Part shown: positions 11,901 through 22,759 of the stretch, in pieces
Position numbering within the stretch: the first letter of the stretch is position 1
Layout of the letters: every line of letters starts with the position of its first letter
The notes under the pieces: generated by a model
What the model was told of the DNA's origin: nothing
Databases searched by the model: none
The model's input: the letters and a program-made list of their open reading frames with translations, nothing else
Program-made: the position numbers and the translations under genes
Source: Paraconiothyrium sp. Pb-2020
Lineage: Eukaryota > Ascomycota > Dothideomycetes > Pleosporales > Didymosphaeriaceae
DNA length: 64,000 nucleotides
Assembly (NCBI GenBank): GCA_022419385.1
Contig: JAJUBI010000008.1
Span: forward strand, 496,001 to 560,000
Reading direction: 5' to 3'

Positions 11901-12852
11901 ATTATCCTCGCAGTCAGACCCTCAGACTGTTACTTTTCACACCACTCAGATCAGGTGCGACATTGCATCTCACCTCCAAAAGTACGGAGCACAGGTTGCT
12001 CCCTTTACGAGTCACGTTTTCACGGACGCTCAATGATAGACGCTTTACGATAGAAAGGACCAAGTCCTTTTAGATGCAGTGCAGAATACATACCACATTT
12101 AGCACTGCACATACCCGGGGTTGTTGCTCCATGCTCTGGCCGCTCATTGAACTCCTATGCCCATTCTCGTTTGAATGTCTGCTCTACGGTGGGTCACGTA
12201 CGCGGCACCGATAAAAAGTTTTCATATGTGCGCAGTCGCGTCTGTGGCTCACCATCTGAACGCGTACGCCTCTCGATATTCTTCTGTGGCTCCATCTCTT
12301 TGGGACATACGCGTAGTTGCAGAGGCTGTGCAACACCGGCCCTTCTCTCCCCAATTTTCCCAGTGTAGGCGTCGTGCATCATTTGCCAGTCGCACGTCGT
12401 TGGGTCGACCCTGCGCAAGCGAGCCGTGATCCCTGCCCTGCATGCGTACCCTGGCACTAATGACGTTCGCGTCCAAGCAAACCAGCCCTGCTCAACCAGC
12501 CATTTCCACGTCAACCAACGGCCCTATTAGCCTGTCAGGCATAAGCGCTGAAGATCGCTGGAAGATCTCGACAACAGATGGCTGTGTGTGGCGGGTGGAG
12601 ACTGGGGCGCAAGCAAGTTTGTGTGTTGCGACGCTTCTTGCGCAGGACCCTTGTTTGAGTGACGTGCAAGGCTGGGCTCCTGGAATGCATGTATACTTAG
12701 ACGGGACTCCCTTTGTAGTCTTGTCTATTTGGTATCACCTTGATTACTCTTTGTCTTTCATTAGCCTTGTCCTGCTCGTTACGTTACTCACTCCACCTTC
12801 GCTGCGAAACCCATCACCACAACACCATACCACAGCGTAAACCAACATCAAC
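11901..12852. other. Intergenic region upstream of the Sur7-family gene
   Basis: No supported gene. The part at ~12730-12850 is T- and C-rich and probably the leader of the downstream gene. Short frames here show no conserved motif. Confidence 0.4.
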
Positions 12853-13800
12853 ATGCGACCAACCGCGTTGATACCAGCGCTTTTGAGCGCGGCTGCCCTC
12901 GTGCTTGCCTTCTTGTGTCTCTTCGCAGGCCACAAGAAAGACTTCATGGAAGACTACCACGTCCTCACGCTCAACACTTCGCGTCTAGGCGAGGGCGTCG
13001 TAAACGGTACCCTTGGCTCCGACGACGGCACTCTAGGCTCCCTCTGGGATCTCGTCCCCGACAGCATCCAAAACGACGTCAGCGAAGCCGCCGGCGTCGT
13101 GACCGAGAAACTCGGCATCGAGGTGCGTCCTCCCTTCCCTCACTAAACCCCCAGATCATCTGACTAACGGCATGGCAAACAGGACTTCTACTCTGCGCAC
13201 CTCCTCGACTACTGCTTCGGGCAATACACCCCCACCGAGATCGCAAACGCCACCATCTCTGCGTCAGACATCCACAAGAACGTCACCGGCTGCTCCAACC
13301 AAACCGCCATGTTCTGGTTCAACCCCAACGACATCATCTCCCAGGCCCTCAACAAATCCGGCCTAGGCATCACCCTCGACGACCTAGAGTGGCCCGAAGA
13401 CGTCCAAAAAGGCCTCGACGCGCTCCGCATCGTCTCCATCACCGCCTTCGTCCTATACTGCATCGCCATCGGGCTTATCTTCCTCTCCTTCATCGGCGCG
13501 CTAGTCGCAGTCTTCACGTCCGGCCGTCTCTCCGCGTGCGTCAACCTCCTCCTCGGTATCCTGTCTTTCATCGTCATCGGCCTTGCGAGCGCGTTGGTGA
13601 CCGCTGTTATTGAGAAGGGTGGCGATGTGATTAACGACAAGGGCGGCGATATCGGGCTGCAGGCGAATAAGGGGAAGAAGTTTGAGGCGCTGACCTGGGT
13701 TGCGACTGCACTTACTTTTGTGGCGATGGCGATGTGGGTGTTTGAGTCGTGTGTGGGGAGGAGGAGGAAGGTGGCTTACGTCCCTGCTAAGCATGGCTAA
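12853..13800 (+). CDS. Sur7/PalI-family plasma-membrane protein
   Basis: Two exons, 12853-13122 and 13183-13800, giving 295 residues. Topology matches Sur7: one N-terminal membrane helix (residues ~4-26, ending FLCLFAGHKK), a long extracellular loop with several N-glycosylation sequons (NTS, NGT, NAT, NVT, NQT) and two conserved cysteines, then three membrane helices at about 173-201, 207-233 and 258-280, and a short basic cytoplasmic tail (RRRKVAY). Sur7 proteins mark eisosomes/MCC domains and affect cell-wall organisation and endocytosis; PalI relatives sense ambient pH. No PalI-type long C-terminal tail is present, which favours the Sur7 side. Which subfamily it belongs to needs a phylogeny. 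Confidence 0.88.
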
Positions 13801-14697
13801 GCGCACGTCGATGAGCTGCATGGTTTTTATTTTTGATTCGGCGTTGCGTTGGTATTGGAGTTGGGCTGGGCTACTTGTGGGTACCAGACTGACTGCTCTA
13901 CATCCGGTTGGTCGTGCGTTGAAGATTGGATTGACTGCATCGAAGGAGGGAAGGAAGGGGTAAAGCGGTGTGCGACGATCTGTTACGAACTTCATGTCTT
14001 TCCTTGATAGTCGCGCTTATACCCTGGTTGCGCTGACAGGTCTGCTTTACTGCGCTGTACCATAGACATCTACGAGAATGTACTCTATAAGATTGACACT
14101 GCGCATTTGCACAAGTGATTTTGGTCGTGTTCTGGACGAGTCTTATGCCTTGGCTGACATGGACTGACTTGAGCCGCGAAAAGTGTGTTCTAGGTTGGTA
14201 TGGTGAGAAAGATGAGTCTTGAAGGAGAGGCGTGGGAAGACACTACCCCTAACAGCCATCATCCTATCTAAATCGAGTGTGATTGACTGTCAGGTCGAAA
14301 GGTGGGTAGCATTAGGGTAGGGGGCCAGGCATCTGTTAGCTGTTTTCTTAGATCGGGTGTGATTCAACGGCAAGTTGAGTGTGAATAAAAGCAGGTAGAA
14401 TGTGTTTTAACAGTTTCAAACCCGGCGAGCAATGGATATTCCATACCGATCTCTAGCCCGGCCGTAGGGGAAATGATAACTGTATGTGAATAGGCGAGCT
14501 TTGCGCGGGCTGCTGGAACCAGCCGATCCTCCGTAAAGCTCATACGGGAGACTCACATAGATACTCGCAAAAGAGTCTGCGACAAGGTTTCTTGAAGTGG
14601 CCGGTACAAAGAATCTTTACTTCTGGAAAGGTTCTCCTAATCGAACGCACCCAAATCTGGTTTGGCATCCCCCTTTTAGCTGGCGGCTCAGTGCTCA
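13801..14697. other. Convergent intergenic region
   Basis: Lies between the 3' ends of the Sur7-family gene and the large HET gene. No gene, RNA or clear repeat was recognised. Confidence 0.45.
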
Positions 14698-17600
14698 TTA
14701 CACCTCTTGATGACCGGCTTCGGTGTCGAGAGACTGATTCTTCCAGGCATTGATAACTTCCGCATTCAGAATCCCGTTCTCGAGTAACGTATCAACTACT
14801 ATGGTGCCATACTGCCCATATCTAGCGTGTAAGAACATCTTAAACTTGACATCTCTAGAAACAGACTCGTGCTCCATCCCGGCAAGTTTCTGTATGAGTC
14901 CTTGGATTTTCGGTATATGGGCGAAAGACTCGCCGGGCTGTACTGGCCGTTGGAGCATATGACATAACTCAGCGACAATGTATAGAGTGTCGAGATTCAA
15001 GATAGTGTTGTATGAGTAGGCTTGTAATGCTTCTATCACGTGAGGGAACCCCCTAGAAACGGCAGTGTCGATGAATGCTGACCTCCGGACGAGAGCACGG
15101 ATGACGCCGTTGTTGGCGTGTGTGATGAGGAACGCGGTGCACTTGTCGATGACGAGCAGGGACTCCCAAGGCGCCTCGTCTTCGCCGTACAACCATGAGC
15201 TCTTTTCTGCGTCCTTTTTCTTCGTATTCACAACTCTCAAGATCAAATTCTCCGTGATTTCAAACTCGCTCTTTCGGTACCGCACCAGGTTGATGAAGCT
15301 CGCATAGCCTGCGATGTCATGTGCCGATATGGTGTCTATGTTCTCTTGCCTGAAAGGGCCGCTGTTCTTTTGGAGATCTGCGATACAATCCCTCAAGATT
15401 TTACTCTGAGACAAGGCTTTCACATAATGTTCATTCTTAATGAAAACATCATTCGCAAAATATCCATGGAAATGGAGAGTCGGTCTGAATTGAAGTAAGG
15501 CAAGGATGCCTGCTTTTACTAGAGTGCGCACGGTCATCATGGCATCGACCAAAGCATTCTCAGAGATGTCCACAACGAGGTCGGTACGCTCAATCAATGC
15601 GATAAATACCCATCGTACCTGACTCTCATGAATCCTGAGTGTACTCATGCGAATAAGACAAATGATAGCCTCTTCCGGGATGACGAGTCCTATCTCTGCG
15701 TGCTGAACGAGGAGCCTAACAATGGCATATGTCGACTTTTTCAATATCTTCAAGGCTATCGTGAACGCAGCCGGAGTGACAACTGGAGTGTCCTTTGCGG
15801 TTTTAAGGAGCGCTGACAAGGCGTCGGCATCCCACTTTGCTGCCACATTTATGGCGTTAGGTGTAACGACAATGCGGTCACCAAGTGCGGTGACAAGATC
15901 TTGGACAATCAGTCCTGGGTAGCGCCTAGATATCAATGCTTCCAGGAGTTCAGGTAGGTTCTGTAACGGGTTCTCGATGCGCTTCGCAAGCTGAATGAAG
16001 AGTGTATCCGATATCTTTCTGCCAGCGGCGGCGACTAGCTCTGTTTCAATGATGGAAATGTCGTCTTTCGCTAGGTCCACGAGGAATTGGAGATAGTTAT
16101 TGTGTTGTTCGACACCGCCATACGTCTCCTCCTCTGTGGACTTGCCCGACGTTCGGTTTACGGCGAAGTCTTGTACCTCACATTGCTCGAGGGCTTGAAT
16201 CATGTCCTCTCTGCTTACACCTTCCGACAATTCTTTCGCAACAAGTTCCGAAAGAACAAGCGCATTCGCTTTGCTGTAAGTCTCTTCGGAGTACATCGTC
16301 CATTGCATAAAACCTTCCAGCATTACTACTTTTCCGCCACGCCCTAAAATTTTCAAAAGGGTCGTCTTAGCGCAATCCACGATAAATTCATAGCTTGATG
16401 ATGCAACTTGAGATTGCACCAACAGATCTTTCGCTTTGAGGTAATTTGCTTTCCTGATCAGCGCACTATTCAAACGATCACGACTCGCAACTGCGACTTC
16501 AGATTTCTCGCCGTGTATACTAGCGTATATATTGACCATATATGCGAGTAGACTAGAAGCGAGGTTGTAGTCCTTGTATTGGATGAACAGGACCGCCATG
16601 CCTGACAATGCTTCTGCTTGTCTTAGAGCTTGGGCTCGAACGACATTTGTCTCAGATGACACAGGTATGTTATGACTACCCATCAGTGTCAACGAGTCTT
16701 CTTCTTCTTGTTGGTCGTGCTTTTCCCAGCTCCATACCAGAGGGAGAAAATTCACATCATAGTCCGTGCCTAGCAAGAAGGGATGCCAGGACTTCCAGTG
16801 AACGCTATCATTATAATCGCCCACTTCGACCAGGGGGCTGTCAATTATCATGACAATCCGGAGATAGTACCTTATGGGCCTCGCAATGACAATCTTGCTC
16901 ATATGAGGTATGAACAGGACATGGTCTCCTTCTAGTATTTGCTCTGCTGGTGCTCGCACCTTGATGCATACGCTCCATAGGGAAGTGTAGCTTAGCGGCG
17001 TCGTAGCTCTGAGTGAAGTGACTCTGAGCTTTAGGTTGTCCTCCCATAGTGGCCTCGCAACCAGCTCCGGTATTTCCTCTACCCGTCCGAGAATGTTACC
17101 AGTGGTGCGCACAAACATGATCTGGCGGTCGAAGGACGCCGAAACGACCGAGTCTTCGCCGAATGTAAAGTTTCCGAGATCTTCTAGAAGGCATTGCCAA
17201 TTTTTCTTGTAATCTGGGCGCAGATGCGTCATCATGCTACTGTCTGAACATAATCCCCAGAGTGCGTAGATCTTGTCTCGAGGGTCAGAAGCGTCGTGAG
17301 CATGGAAGCGATCAATGAGTTCGTTCAGAGGCTCAATGTCCAAGTGAGCTCGACCTTTCAGACTCTCGCGGAAAGTGGAAGTTTTGACCAGGAGCAGGAA
17401 TGCGAGAATACGGTTGCGAAGCTCCCAATTGTCCAAATGCTTGAGAGCATCAAGACCAGCAAGAAAAGTTGCGGTCTGCATTTCTGCGTCACCGCACTTG
17501 AAGAGCATGTTTCGAGCGGCAGTGACTTCTTGTAATACCTGGTGATGCGTCAGCATATTTGACAGAGACGGTAATGTAACAGGACAGCAAGGTGTTACGC

Positions 17601-18180
17601 GTACCCACATACGCCGAAAGTAAGGTCGATTGAGCAATGAACGTATTGCTTGATGAGCATCCGGGCCGTCGGATGATGTATTTCCACTAGGTCGAGATTG
17701 TTCTATTAATTGGCTCGATTGTGCCAGGTTCCTCAGCCTTTCCAAAGCAAATGTACTTTGATCTGCCTCTGCACCCAACCATACGACAACACGCTTCGCG
17801 AGGCCATAGATACGGGCCATCGCAGCGACTTGCGTCGCCTTCTCTTCATCATTTTTCTGATCAATACATATGGCGTCTATCCAGAGAATTTGTTCGAAAA
17901 CAGGGTCTCGCAGGTGTATCAGCGCTTCATGGAGATTTGGTGTTGCCTGAAAAGAGACGACTGCCTCTCCAGTATCAATCTGGATAAGTTTTCCGTGCTT
18001 TTCTGTGCCCCACACGTACGACAAGCACTCATAGGAATGTGCTCCGGGCCGATCGCTGTCAATCGCATAGGTGACAAGCTTGCAGAGGATTGGTGTCGAA
18101 ATGTCGTCGGAAGGCTGAAGCTTGATTAGGCGAATACTAAAGTTGTCGGCGGGGAGTGGGGTATATAACGACGACGCCAT
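14698..18180 (-). CDS. Large HET-domain protein with repeat-rich C-terminal region
   Basis: About 1138 residues after removing one 66-bp intron (17539-17604) that interrupts the HET domain at RRMW/VLQEV. The intron keeps the frame open, so it is easily missed. I start at ATG 18180 (MASSLYTPLP); the frame is open further upstream but without an ATG. The N-terminal HET domain shows YECLSYVWGT, WIDAICIDQKNDEEKATQVAAMARIY and VVVWLG. Residues ~510-560 (GEKSEVAVASRDRL... NYLKAKDLLVQSQ) resemble a degenerate kinesin-light-chain-type TPR. From ~residue 700 to 870 come divergent helical repeats about 30 residues apart, each led by a VTP or IPEE turn (VVTPNAINVAAK, VVTPAAFTIALK, VIPEEAIICLI). HET linked to repeats is a known fungal non-self-recognition layout; no NACHT or NB-ARC motif is present here. 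Confidence 0.85.
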   Translation of the reverse strand: MASSLYTPLPADNFSIRLIKLQPSDDISTPILCKLVTYAIDSDRPGAHSYECLSYVWGTEKHGKLIQIDTGEAVVSFQATPNLHEALIHLRDPVFEQILWIDAICIDQKNDEEKATQVAAMARIYGLAKRVVVWLGAEADQSTFALERLRNLAQSSQLIEQSRPSGNTSSDGPDAHQAIRSLLNRPYFRRMWVRVTPCCPVTLPSLSNMLTHHQVLQEVTAARNMLFKCGDAEMQTATFLAGLDALKHLDNWELRNRILAFLLLVKTSTFRESLKGRAHLDIEPLNELIDRFHAHDASDPRDKIYALWGLCSDSSMMTHLRPDYKKNWQCLLEDLGNFTFGEDSVVSASFDRQIMFVRTTGNILGRVEEIPELVARPLWEDNLKLRVTSLRATTPLSYTSLWSVCIKVRAPAEQILEGDHVLFIPHMSKIVIARPIRYYLRIVMIIDSPLVEVGDYNDSVHWKSWHPFLLGTDYDVNFLPLVWSWEKHDQQEEEDSLTLMGSHNIPVSSETNVVRAQALRQAEALSGMAVLFIQYKDYNLASSLLAYMVNIYASIHGEKSEVAVASRDRLNSALIRKANYLKAKDLLVQSQVASSSYEFIVDCAKTTLLKILGRGGKVVMLEGFMQWTMYSEETYSKANALVLSELVAKELSEGVSREDMIQALEQCEVQDFAVNRTSGKSTEEETYGGVEQHNNYLQFLVDLAKDDISIIETELVAAAGRKISDTLFIQLAKRIENPLQNLPELLEALISRRYPGLIVQDLVTALGDRIVVTPNAINVAAKWDADALSALLKTAKDTPVVTPAAFTIALKILKKSTYAIVRLLVQHAEIGLVIPEEAIICLIRMSTLRIHESQVRWVFIALIERTDLVVDISENALVDAMMTVRTLVKAGILALLQFRPTLHFHGYFANDVFIKNEHYVKALSQSKILRDCIADLQKNSGPFRQENIDTISAHDIAGYASFINLVRYRKSEFEITENLILRVVNTKKKDAEKSSWLYGEDEAPWESLLVIDKCTAFLITHANNGVIRALVRRSAFIDTAVSRGFPHVIEALQAYSYNTILNLDTLYIVAELCHMLQRPVQPGESFAHIPKIQGLIQKLAGMEHESVSRDVKFKMFLHARYGQYGTIVVDTLLENGILNAEVINAWKNQSLDTEAGHQEV

Positions 18181-19125
18181 CGCAACGCTAAAGGTCAATC
18201 AACAGAAAAGAGCTTCCAGTGAAGTAGCTGGGCTGGAATTGCAACTTGCTGGTTGATCAGCAACAGAAGTCGTACTGAGACATGTAGAGGCTTCTCATGT
18301 CTTCTCGGCTGTTAGGTAAGACGCACAGCAAGACAAGGCTGCCTCATGTGTTCCTCAGGGCCAAGTCCTGCACAACCTTGTCGGTTGCATGGGGCGGATT
18401 GGCGCGCGGTAAAATGCGATCCCCATAGGCTCCGGTAAGACAATACGACATTTTGTGTTCTTAGAAAGATCCTTGGTCATAGAATGAATGGGTCTCGATG
18501 TATGTAAATGAAAACTGCTGCGTAATGACATTTGATCTAAGGTCCGGGCCTTCTATAAACCTAGGTGGATCAGCATACCGGAAACTCCACATATCGCGAT
18601 CGTTTCAGACGATGCTGCGGGTGATAGTGCCTGTTGAAAGAATCAGACTTTCTCAGGTGAGAGAATGGCAATTAGTCACGATGAGCGAAGAAGCTTCGTT
18701 CGAACCCTCGATAGTCGGCCGTCTTGTCTAATATGGTCCGACTCTAGAAGAGTGCGATGTTCATTTAGTGCTCCGCGACTGCGCCTAATCGGTGTGTAAC
18801 GATAAATTCGAGGAATCGTGGAAGTGATATTGAACCACAGATGTCTCTGAGACACTCTGGTGTAGGAGCTCGATCGCGGTGTCGGGCTTGGCACCCCACA
18901 ACGCCGACCCATGCTTAGATTCTGCCGCCCGCTAACATTTTTCGAGCCAAGATTTCGAGTTCACGACCGCCGCAACGCGCGCAAACGCCTCCAAAGTGCA
19001 CCCACGCCTCTGACTCGCTCGAAGCTAGAAACCGGTCTTTGCGGTGGAACTCTCTAGCAACTCAGAATATTATAACATCGTCACTACCCGTGGGAGGTGG
19101 CGGGGAAGCTTGCGCAGCGGTCGAC
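18181..19125. other. Divergent promoter region between the large HET gene and KRE33
   Basis: Both flanking genes start here and are transcribed outward. A TTCGAAC string at ~18696 was checked as a tRNA B-box, but no T-stem or A-box pairs with it. Nothing else was recognised. Confidence 0.45.
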
Positions 19126-22100
19126 ATGCCGAAGAAAGCCATGTACGGGATGCCACATACCAAAACTTATGAGGGTTGGACTGACTGGATCGCAGTGACT
19201 CGCGGATACCCGCTTTGATTCGCAATGGCGCGCAGGAAAAGAAACGAAGCTTTTTCGTCGTCGTCGGCGATCGCCAGAAAGATGTTATAGTCAACCTGTA
19301 CCACATTCTGCTGAATGTAGACGTGAAGCTCAACAAGTCGGTGCTCTGGGCATACAAGAAGCAGCTTTTGGGATTTTCAAGGTAGGAATGAGCACGCCAC
19401 CAAGCAACGGTAGAGGCTGACTTTGATTGAATAGTCACCGCAAGAAGCGCGAGAAGAAGATCAAGAACGAAGTGAAGCGCGGTATCCGTGATATCGATAC
19501 TGAAGACCCCTTCGAGCTATTCGTTTCGACGCAGAATGTCCGTTACGTATACTACAAGGAAACCGAGAAAATCCTGGGTAACACATATGGCATGTGCATA
19601 TTGCAGGACTTCGAGGGTATCACGCCCAATCTCCTGGCGCGGACAATTGAGACGGTAGAAGGAGGAGGACTCGTCATTTTGTTGCTGAAGGGCATGAACA
19701 GCTTAAAGCAGTTGTATACACTATCAATGGACGTCCATTCGCGATACCGGACGGAAGCGCACAGCGACGTGGTTGCGCGTTTCAACGAGCGATTCATACT
19801 GTCACTCGGAAAGTGCGATTCGTGTTTGGTGGTGGACGATGAGCTGAATGTGCTACCTCTGTCAGGCGGTAAAAACGTCAAGCAACTGCCGCCACCAGAC
19901 CCGGAAGCTGAAGGCAAGACACCAAAGGCGAAGGAGTTGGAGGAGATTAAAGATTCCTTGGCGGATACGCCGCCGGTCGGTGACCTTGTCAAACTTGCGA
20001 AGACCGTGGATCAGGCTAAAGCACTACTCACATTCGTGGATGCGATCTCGGAGAAAACACTGCAGAGCACTGTGACTCTGACTGCTGCTCGTGGTCGCGG
20101 AAAGTCTGCGGCGTTGGGTGTGGCTGTGGCTGCGGCGGTTGCCCACGGCTACAGTAACATCTTCATTACCTCGCCTAGTCCGGAGAACCTGAAAACCCTT
20201 TTTGAGTTCGTTTTCAAGGGCTTCGATGCGCTTGGATACATGGATCACCAAGACTACACTATTATGCAATCGACAAACCCGGACTTCAACAAGGCTATCG
20301 TGCGCGTCAACGTGCACCGACAACACCGACAGACCATCCAGTACATTCAACCCCAGGATGCATACACGCTCGGTCAGGCTGAGTTGGTTGTCATTGATGA
20401 AGCTGCGGCGATACCGTTGCCTCTGGTACGAAAATTGATGGGACCGTATCTCGTTTTCATGGCATCCACGATCAACGGTTACGAAGGCACCGGACGATCG
20501 TTATCACTGAAGCTCATTCAGCAATTGCGAGAACAGTCACGAGGCCGGGCAAATGGCGCCGACCACGTCATTGACCGCTCGACAGGCAAGGAATCGAAGG
20601 ACGGCACCGAGACCTCGATGGCCGGTCGCTCCCTGCGCGAAATTACACTCTCGGAGCCTATTCGTTATGCACAGGGCGACTCTGTAGAGCGATGGCTCAA
20701 CGATGTGCTCTGTCTCGATGCCACTCTTCCACGATCAAAGATGAACACTCAAGGATGCCCGCATCCGTCTGAATGTCAGCTTCTCCATGTTAATCGCGAT
20801 ACCCTTTTTTCCTTCAATCCAGCAGCAGAAAAGTTTTTGCAGAAGATGATGGCTCTCTACGTCGCGAGTCATTACAAGAACTCACCTAATGACCTTCAAC
20901 TCATGTCGGACGCCCCGGCACACCAGCTTTTTGTCCTCGTCCCACCAGTAACAGAAGACAACAAGCTTCCAGAGCCACTTTGCGTAGTGCAGGTGGCACT
21001 TGAGGGTCAGATCAGCAGAGAAAGCGTGCTCAGCAGCCTTAATCGAGGACAGCGCGCCGGTGGTGATCTTATACCTTGGATCGTATCCCAGCAATTCCAA
21101 GATGAGAACTTTGCAGGGCTTTCAGGCGCACGTGTAATACGGATAGCAACAAACCCCGACTACACAAACATGGGCTACGGTTCTCGAGCACTAGAGCTCC
21201 TTGTTGACTTCTATGATGGCAAGCTCGCGAGTCTTTCAGAGACCGAACCTAAAGAACTCGAAGGGATGCGGAGAGTGACAGAGGAAGAGCTGGAAAACGC
21301 GACACTCCTGAAGGACGATGTGAAGGTTAGGGAAGCAAAGGACATGCCTCCGCTCTTTGCTCGACTACCGGAACTCAAAGCACCTCAGCTCGATTATGTT
21401 GGCGTATCATACGGTCTTACCCCTCAACTACACAAATTTTGGAAGCGAGCTTCATTCGTTCCTGTATATTTACGACAAACGCCCAACGAGCTCACCGGAG
21501 AACACACCTGTGTCATGTTGCGTTCGCTGGAAACGACAACCTCGGACGGCAGCTGGGTAGCTGCCTTCGCTAAGGATTTCCAGAAACGCTTCCTCTCTCT
21601 CCTCTCGTACCAGTTCCGCACATTTCCTGCCGTTACCTCCTTATCAATAGACGAGTCCGCCTCAGCAGGCTCAAAACTAGACGTCGACCTTGCACCCAAG
21701 CCGATAACAAAGTCAGAACTCGACAACCTCCTCAGCGCCTACGACCTCAAGCGACTTGACTCGTACGCTAACAATATGCTCGACTACCACGTCATCCTCG
21801 ACATGCTGCCCAAGATCGCAGAACTCTACTTCACCGGCAGGCTCAAAGGTCAAGTGAAGATGAGCGGCGTCCAGACCGCGATCCTCCTGGCAATCGGTCT
21901 GCAGCGAAAGGAGTTTTCAGACATCGAGAAAGAACTGACTCTTAGCAACAGTCAGCTCCTAGCCATGTTCGTGAAGGTTATTCGTAAGGTAGCCACCACC
22001 TTCCGCGGCATCGTCGAAGGCGCCATCGAAGAGACAATGCCTGAAGCTATGGAGGTCGAGCATAATGGCGTTGATGGCGATGCAGAAGATGGTGCCTCAC

Positions 22101-22538
22101 GTTTCAAGCCACTCGAGAAGGATCTCGACGAGGAGCTGCGGGAGGGTGGTGACGAGGCTCTGCGGGAGGAGCGCGAAAGGGCAAAGGCTCTGATTGATGC
22201 CCTGCCGCTTGGAAAGTAAGTCAATATCCCATTACGATATATCCGTCGAATCAACCTAGGCCGAACAATCCATTGAGCCGACTTCTGGTGTTTTTGTGAT
22301 GCTAATGTTCGCTCTCAGGTACGAAATCGGAGCCGGAGCGGCCGACTGGGCCGACGCTGAACGCCAGGTTCGCGATGCCGCGAAGAAAGGTGGCGCTGTG
22401 AGCTCAACCGTCAGTGTCAAGACGGGCAAAGCCAGCAAGCGGAAAGCGGGTGAGGCCGTTGACGAAGCGTATAAGGAAGCAGAGAAGTTTAAGGAGGGCG
22501 GCAAGAAGAAAAAGAGCAAGTTCGCGGAGGGAAGGTAG
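19126..22538 (+). CDS. KRE33: RNA cytidine acetyltransferase (NAT10/Kre33)
   Basis: Essential nucleolar enzyme that makes N4-acetylcytidine in 18S rRNA and some tRNAs. Four exons: 19126-19142 (only 17 bases), 19196-19381, 19435-22215 and 22319-22538, giving about 1067 residues, the usual family length. The micro-exon restores the conserved start MPKKAIDSRIPALIRNG. Domains in order: N-terminal TmcA-like domain with HRKKREKKIKNEVKRG and LLARTIETVEGGG; a helicase-type ATPase with Walker A RGRGKSAALG (~residue 285) and Walker B VVIDEAAAIPLP (~390); a GNAT acetyltransferase with IATNPDYTNMGYGSRA (~640); a tRNA-binding C-terminal region; and a Lys-rich tail (GGKKKKSKF). All key motifs are intact. 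Confidence 0.97.
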
Positions 22539-22759
22539 TGATCCCCCTTTTTCGGCGCATGAACGTGGGTGGGTTTTGTATTTTGATATCCATGAAAGCA
22601 AGATAGCGAAGATGATCATGCAATGTCACATCACAAGCATAACAAATTCAGGTTCTTGCTACTTCACTCGGCTGAACACCACACCGAACGCCCTCAACTA
22701 CCACATGCCATTTGAGCATTCAAAGCCTAGCGCCCAACCCACTTCTGACTCCTATCCGT

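Noticed and set aside
12442..12840. 132-codon plus-strand frame upstream of the Sur7-family gene
   Set aside because: No domain, ends just before the real start, and its last part looks like promoter or leader sequence.
18685..18715. TTCGAAC string resembling a tRNA B-box
   Set aside because: The flanking bases cannot form a T-stem and no A-box or acceptor stem is present.
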